DNA from: Candidatus Nomurabacteria bacterium
Lineage (GTDB): Bacteria > Patescibacteriota > Saccharimonadia > Saccharimonadales > Saccharimonadaceae
DNA length: 7,322 nucleotides
Direction: 5' to 3'
Assembly: GCA_031287975.1 (NCBI GenBank)
Contig: JAITSF010000036.1
Span: 1 to 7,322, forward strand
Each line of letters starts with the position of its first letter. Position 1 is the stretch's first letter. Shown one piece after another: positions 4,650 through 7,322 of the stretch. The notes under the pieces are model-generated. The model was not told the origin of the DNA, did not search any database, and saw only the letters and a program-made list of their open reading frames with translations. Made by a program: the position numbers and the translations under genes.

Positions 4650-5825
4650 CTATTTTTTTAGCAGTTCCAGAGCTTTGTTAAGTTGGTTATCGACACCGTT
4701 TTTATAAGCTTCGGAGTCGAACTCGACGGTTTCGTCAGGCGAGATGCCGGCGTTGTCGATGTTATTGTCGTTGGGCGTGTACCAACGAGCGATGGTAATT
4801 TTGAGCTGGTCGCCATTACGGAGCGGCTGCATGGTTTGAACGCTGCCTTTGCCGAATGATTGGCTGCCGACGATGACGGCGAGATTGTAGTCTTTAAGAG
4901 CGCCAGCCACAATTTCCGAGGCGCTGGCCGAGCCGCCGTCTATCAACACCACAGTTTGGTAACCTTTGAGAATATTGCCGCCGACGGCTAGCTCGCTGTC
5001 GCTGGTGATTTGCCCGACTTTTTCGGTGGTAATAACTTGACCTTTGTCAATCCACAGGCTGGCTAGATCAACCGCTGCTGACACATAGCCGCCGCCGTTG
5101 CCGCGCAAATCCAACACCACACCGCGAACTTTTTGCTTGACAAATTCCTCAGCAGCATACTTCGCCAAACGCGCAGTGTCGGTTTCGCCGAAGCGCAACA
5201 CCGACAAAATCCCGACGCCGTCTTTGACTTGGTACTTGACACTCGGGTTGTTGATTTTGGAGCGTGTGATGTCGAATTCTTGGACAGCAGCATCGCGAGC
5301 GATGGTTAGCCGAACTTTAGTGTCGGCTTCGCCACGAATAATTTTGACGGCTTCCTCACTAGCCCAAGCCGCTACGTCGGTTTCGTCAACTTTCAAAATC
5401 GCGTCGCCAGCCTTAAGCCCGGCTTGCTCGGCCGGTGTGTTGTCTAGCACATCGACAATTATCAAGTTGCCGTCTTTGTTGTTCAGCTCGATACCGACGC
5501 CAGTAAACTCGCCTTCTAGGTCTTCATTAAATTCTTGGGCGTCAATCCGCGAAAAGTACTGGGTATAAGGGTCTTCCAAGCCCGCCACCATACCCTTTTT
5601 AGCGCCGTCAATCAACTTGGCGGTGTCGATTTCGCCGTCGTAGTTAGCGTCTAAAACTTTATAAACTTCGTCCAGCTGGGCATAGTCCAACCGGTCGCCA
5701 TAATCAGCTACCTGCCGACCACCCCAAAAACCCAGGCCCAGACCAATCACCAGCGCAATGAACACCAAACTCAACCGCCGCTTGGGCGCAGTTTCAACCG
5801 CAACAATTCCCTCTTCAACTTTCAT
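4650..5825 (-). CDS. ctpA: CtpA-type S41 carboxyl-terminal processing protease
   Basis: Membrane-anchored serine protease of the CtpA/CtpB/Prc family, acting outside the cytoplasmic membrane on C-terminal tails of proteins; its substrates here are unknown. The 391 residues are normal for the family. Visible order: a basic N-terminus and signal anchor (about 17-36), an N-terminal helical part, a PDZ domain (about 104-178, with GEFTGVGIEL and AGLKAGDAIL), then the S41 catalytic domain. The catalytic residues are in place: Ser301 in GGSASASEI, Lys326 and Gln330 in SFGKGSVQ, with the expected spacing of 25 and 4. DLRGNGGG (239-246) is the conserved strand and turn. The start is supported by the TATAAT box ending 9 nt upstream and the absence of a Shine-Dalgarno, so the mRNA is probably leaderless. 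It is transcribed towards mraZ, but a separate mraZ promoter lies between. Confidence 0.95.
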   Translation of the reverse strand: MKVEEGIVAVETAPKRRLSLVFIALVIGLGLGFWGGRQVADYGDRLDYAQLDEVYKVLDANYDGEIDTAKLIDGAKKGMVAGLEDPYTQYFSRIDAQEFNEDLEGEFTGVGIELNNKDGNLIIVDVLDNTPAEQAGLKAGDAILKVDETDVAAWASEEAVKIIRGEADTKVRLTIARDAAVQEFDITRSKINNPSVKYQVKDGVGILSVLRFGETDTARLAKYAAEEFVKQKVRGVVLDLRGNGGGYVSAAVDLASLWIDKGQVITTEKVGQITSDSELAVGGNILKGYQTVVLIDGGSASASEIVAGALKDYNLAVIVGSQSFGKGSVQTMQPLRNGDQLKITIARWYTPNDNNIDNAGISPDETVEFDSEAYKNGVDNQLNKALELLKK

Positions 5826-5834
5826 ATCTTAAGC

Positions 5835-5863
5835 ATTATATCATAGGTAAATTAAAACTCCAA
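5835..5863 (-). promoter_or_regulatory. ctpA promoter, extended -10, predicting a leaderless transcript
   Basis: On the minus strand TGATATAAT is a perfect extended -10 (hexamer 5840-5835). TTGGAG (5863-5858) lies at the 17-bp-spaced -35 position and keeps the TTG. The predicted start is two or three bases before the ctpA ATG at 5825, and no Shine-Dalgarno lies between. The promoter occupies the 45-nt gap after the racemase-family gene, so ctpA is an independent unit. Confidence 0.72.
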
Positions 5864-5870
5864 CGTAAGT

Positions 5871-6497
5871 TTAAATTTGTTTCTGATAATATTTATCAAC
5901 TAATGATTTCGCCAAAATCCAGTTGGCGTCTATGACATTGTATTCGGTTCGGGCATAGCTGTCGATGGCGCTGTAGGCAATCGGCAGTTCGGTGCAGCCC
6001 AAAATAAAGTGGCTGATACCAGATTCAAACATTTGACGCATAACTTGGTTTAGCGGCTCGGCGGCTTGGATTTCTTTGTGCGCCATCACTAAGTCGATTG
6101 TTTGGTCTAATAATTTTTGCTGAGCGCTGCTGGCTTCTTGGTAATCCGCCGCGGCTAAATCGAGATATTTGTGATACAACTTTTGCTTCCTAGTGCCGGA
6201 CGACGACAACACGCCGAACTTCACAGCACCGTATTTTTTAGTTTTGTCAGCAACTTCTTGAATTAAATTTATAAACTGTGTGTTGGGCTGCAACTTGATA
6301 TCGTCAATATAAATATGAGCTGTATTACAAGCAATGCCAACGATATCAGCGCCGTAAGTTTGGATTTGCGAAACCATTTCGACCACACCATCGCGAAATT
6401 CCCGACTGTCGTTCGCCAACATATCAACCCCAATACCATGCTGCCCATTCTCTGTCGCCATAACTAAAATGCCACCACTCGCCGTCGTACGGCGCAA
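5871..6497 (-). CDS. Aspartate/glutamate racemase family protein, N-terminally truncated
   Basis: The family interconverts L- and D-amino acids (Asp or Glu) without a cofactor, using two cysteines. Both are present: Cys57 in GIACNTAH and Cys168 in LGCTELPI, about 111 residues apart as usual. The N-terminus is wrong. Family members have a G-G-x-G-P/S substrate loop and about 80 residues before the first Cys. Here homology seems to start near residue 22 (DMLANDSREF), only about 35 residues before Cys57, so roughly 45 residues are missing. The first codons, from TTG at 6497, overlap the dipeptidase remnant in another frame and are probably not racemase sequence. ATG codons at 6461 and 6422 are other possible starts; none has a good Shine-Dalgarno. 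It is probably inactive. Whether the substrate was Asp or Glu cannot be told. Confidence 0.75.
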   Translation of the reverse strand: MRRTTASGGILVMATENGQHGIGVDMLANDSREFRDGVVEMVSQIQTYGADIVGIACNTAHIYIDDIKLQPNTQFINLIQEVADKTKKYGAVKFGVLSSSGTRKQKLYHKYLDLAAADYQEASSAQQKLLDQTIDLVMAHKEIQAAEPLNQVMRQMFESGISHFILGCTELPIAYSAIDSYARTEYNVIDANWILAKSLVDKYYQKQI

Positions 6498-6824
6498 AAC
6501 CTTGCGACATCATAGGCTTTAATATCGAAAAACGCCACATCAACCGCGCCGCCAGACGGATGCCCAGCCACAACCGGCGCCGCAATCATTCGATGTGCCA
6601 GTTCAATATTTTCTAGCTCCCGATACTTCTCATTAAATTTTCTGGTTTGGACCTCAAGCGATCGCCAACCCTCAGTTACCACCAACCGCCAATCTGGATG
6701 GATTTTATTAAAAAGTCGCCCAACATTTTGTAATTTTTCCAAAACCGACTCTCGCACCAAAGGTAGCGGCATAAGAAGTAAACCGCTGCTCGATTTCGGC
6801 GATTTGGTTCTCGAATTCTAACAT
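6424..6824 (-). pseudogene. D-alanyl-D-alanine dipeptidase (M15D/VanX-like), frameshifted and internally deleted
   Basis: VanX/DdpX-type zinc dipeptidases cleave D-Ala-D-Ala. Three frames must be joined. The start ATG at 6824, with a strong GAGGAG Shine-Dalgarno, reads MLEFENQIAEIEQRFTSY. From about 6772 the next frame reads LVRESVLEKL, then VTEGWRSLEVQ and HPSGGAVDV (conserved Arg; His and Asp zinc ligands). From about 6513 a third frame gives MMSQGFAPYDGEWWHF and SYGDREWAAWYWG, then TGA at 6426-6424; EWWH holds the catalytic Glu and the last zinc-ligand His. About 130 codons remain of the usual 180-220: the stretch between SGGAVDV and the EWWH region is largely gone, and the C-terminus is cut short where racemase sequence begins. 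All key residues exist but in different frames. Sequencing error could explain a single-base shift, not the missing segment. The start overlaps the end of the GNAT remnant, so these were once an operon. Confidence 0.8.
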
Positions 6825-7111
6825 GTTTTCTCCTCGTTGTTTGAATGATAAACATACAAATCTCTAAAAAATCCCTCCTTGCCTTCAATTGTATGCTTGT
6901 TTATTTTATCAAAGTTTATTCTTTTTAGTATATTAATACTTTTAATGTTGTTTGGTTCTACTGTGGCAAACATTGTTTTTAAACCAAGATTTTCCTCTAG
7001 GTGTTTTCTTTTCGCTATAGCCAATTTTGTTCCAACACCTCGGATACCTGACAAAGCAATCTTTTTATAGTCAACCATGTAGGCAATTTCGCACGCATTT
7101 TCAAAGCTAAT
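6818..7111 (-). pseudogene. GNAT acetyltransferase, C-terminal remnant
   Basis: GNAT enzymes transfer an acetyl group from acetyl-CoA to amines; the substrate here is unknown. The visible part is the C-terminal half: the acetyl-CoA loop GIRGVGTKL (the R/Q-x-x-G-x-G motif A), then the motif B pattern TMFATVEPNNIKSINILKR followed by INFD. An open frame of 97 codons runs from 7111, and its first residues, ISFENACEIAYMV, also look like GNAT core strand sequence. It is cut by TAA at 7114-7112, exactly where a palindrome begins. The first ATG (7078) falls inside the conserved core and has no Shine-Dalgarno. About 60 N-terminal residues are missing. The stop overlaps the dipeptidase start as ATGTTAG. 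Codon use is clearly more A/T-rich than in the dcw genes. Confidence 0.72.
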
Positions 7112-7114
7112 TTA

Positions 7115-7135
7115 CAGCAAGGACCGTCCTTGCTG
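7115..7135. repeat. 21-bp perfect palindrome next to the GNAT remnant
   Basis: CAGCAAGGAC and GTCCTTGCTG flank a single central C. As RNA it would fold with an 8-bp stem CAGCAAGG/CCTTGCTG and a 5-base loop. It lies directly against the truncated 5' end of the GNAT remnant and 4 bp before the -35 of the methyltransferase gene. No U-tract follows on either strand. It could be an operator for the rightward gene, or a scar at a recombination junction. Confidence 0.5.
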
Positions 7136-7139
7136 CAGA

Positions 7140-7180
7140 TTGACAAAATAATGGAATATACTAAAATGGATACTTAGGAG
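7140..7180 (+). promoter_or_regulatory. Promoter and ribosome binding site of the rightward methyltransferase gene
   Basis: A perfect -35 TTGACA (7140-7145) and a -10 TAAAAT (7162-7167) are separated by 16 bp. The predicted start, near 7174, gives a very short leader. The Shine-Dalgarno TAGGAG (7175-7180) lies 5 nt before the ATG at 7186. TATACT at 7157-7162 is a better -10 by sequence, but its 11-bp spacing rules it out with this -35. Confidence 0.6.
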
Positions 7181-7185
7181 AAAAT

Positions 7186-7322
7186 ATGAACAAAAATGAT
7201 GCGATAAAAAATACTTACAATAAGTTGGCAAAGGATTATGATACATTTTTATCTGTAAAAAAATTATGGGGTAAACTTGGCTGTAAAATTATTTGGGGAT
7301 TTAAAGACACAGAATATACAGA
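7186..7322 (+). CDS. Probable class I SAM-dependent methyltransferase (partial, N-terminus only)
   Basis: Forty-five codons are visible before the right edge, beginning MNKNDAIKNTYNKLAKDYDT. This opening (an Ile-Lys-x-x-Tyr-x-x-x-Ala-x-x-Tyr-Asp pattern) is typical of UbiE/Methyltransf_11-like small-molecule methyltransferases, where it forms the first helix over the SAM pocket. The glycine-rich SAM motif lies beyond the window, so the class is inferred from the N-terminus alone and the substrate is unknown. It is the only convincing plus-strand gene here, has its own promoter and Shine-Dalgarno, and is strongly A/T-rich (many AAA, AAT, TTA and ATT codons), unlike the dcw genes. That suggests a different origin from the left part of the window. 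Confidence 0.6.
   Translation, partial: MNKNDAIKNTYNKLAKDYDTFLSVKKLWGKLGCKIIWGFKDTEYT

Noticed and set aside
4054..5568. Plus-strand ORFs opposite mraZ and ctpA, and alternative-frame minus ORFs such as 4089-4364, 4658-4912 and 5063-5293
   Set aside because: They are shadows of well-supported genes, with no ribosome binding sites and low-complexity or Ser/Thr-rich translations.
1..7322. CRISPR arrays, tRNA or rRNA genes, transposase genes
   Set aside because: No regularly spaced identical repeats, no T-arm/anticodon cloverleaf and no transposase motifs were seen on either strand.

Overview
The window looks like a piece of a small, compact bacterial genome of the Candidate Phyla Radiation (Patescibacteria) type, with Saccharibacteria the most likely guess. 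This is an inference from gene order and the look of the proteins; no database was searched. TGA acts as a normal stop (the ftsI stop overlaps the mraY start as ATGA), which argues against the code-25 lineages Gracilibacteria and Absconditabacteria. Nearly all genes lie on the minus strand, so they read from right to left.

Positions 1-4580 hold the front of a division and cell wall (dcw) cluster: mraZ (4437-4060), rsmH/mraW (3650-2763), a small FtsL-like protein (2609-2256), the class B penicillin-binding protein ftsI (2246-510) and the start of mraY (513 to beyond the left edge). murE and murF, which commonly sit between ftsI and mraY, are absent. The mraZ promoter carries a ladder of TGG(G)-type boxes repeating about every 10 bp over its -35 and -10, as expected for MraZ autoregulation. 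Between mraZ and rsmH lie 409 bases with no convincing gene. They hold two adjacent fold-back elements, and rsmH then has its own extended -10 promoter placed so close to the ATG that the mRNA should be leaderless. Between rsmH and ftsL there is a 19-codon ORF with a strong Shine-Dalgarno, followed by a GC-rich hairpin.

Positions 4599-5863 hold an operator-like palindrome cluster and then ctpA, an S41 carboxyl-terminal processing protease with signal anchor, PDZ domain and intact Ser/Lys/Gln catalytic residues. Its promoter also predicts a leaderless mRNA.

Positions 5871-7114 hold three damaged genes in a row: a GNAT acetyltransferase lacking its 5' half, a D-Ala-D-Ala dipeptidase broken by two frame changes and an internal deletion, and an Asp/Glu racemase-family protein lacking its N-terminus but keeping both catalytic cysteines. 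Together they look like a decayed D-amino-acid/peptidoglycan salvage operon. A 21-bp palindrome directly abuts the GNAT remnant. Beyond it, an AT-rich plus-strand gene, the N-terminus of a probable SAM-dependent methyltransferase, runs off the right edge; this end may be recently acquired DNA.
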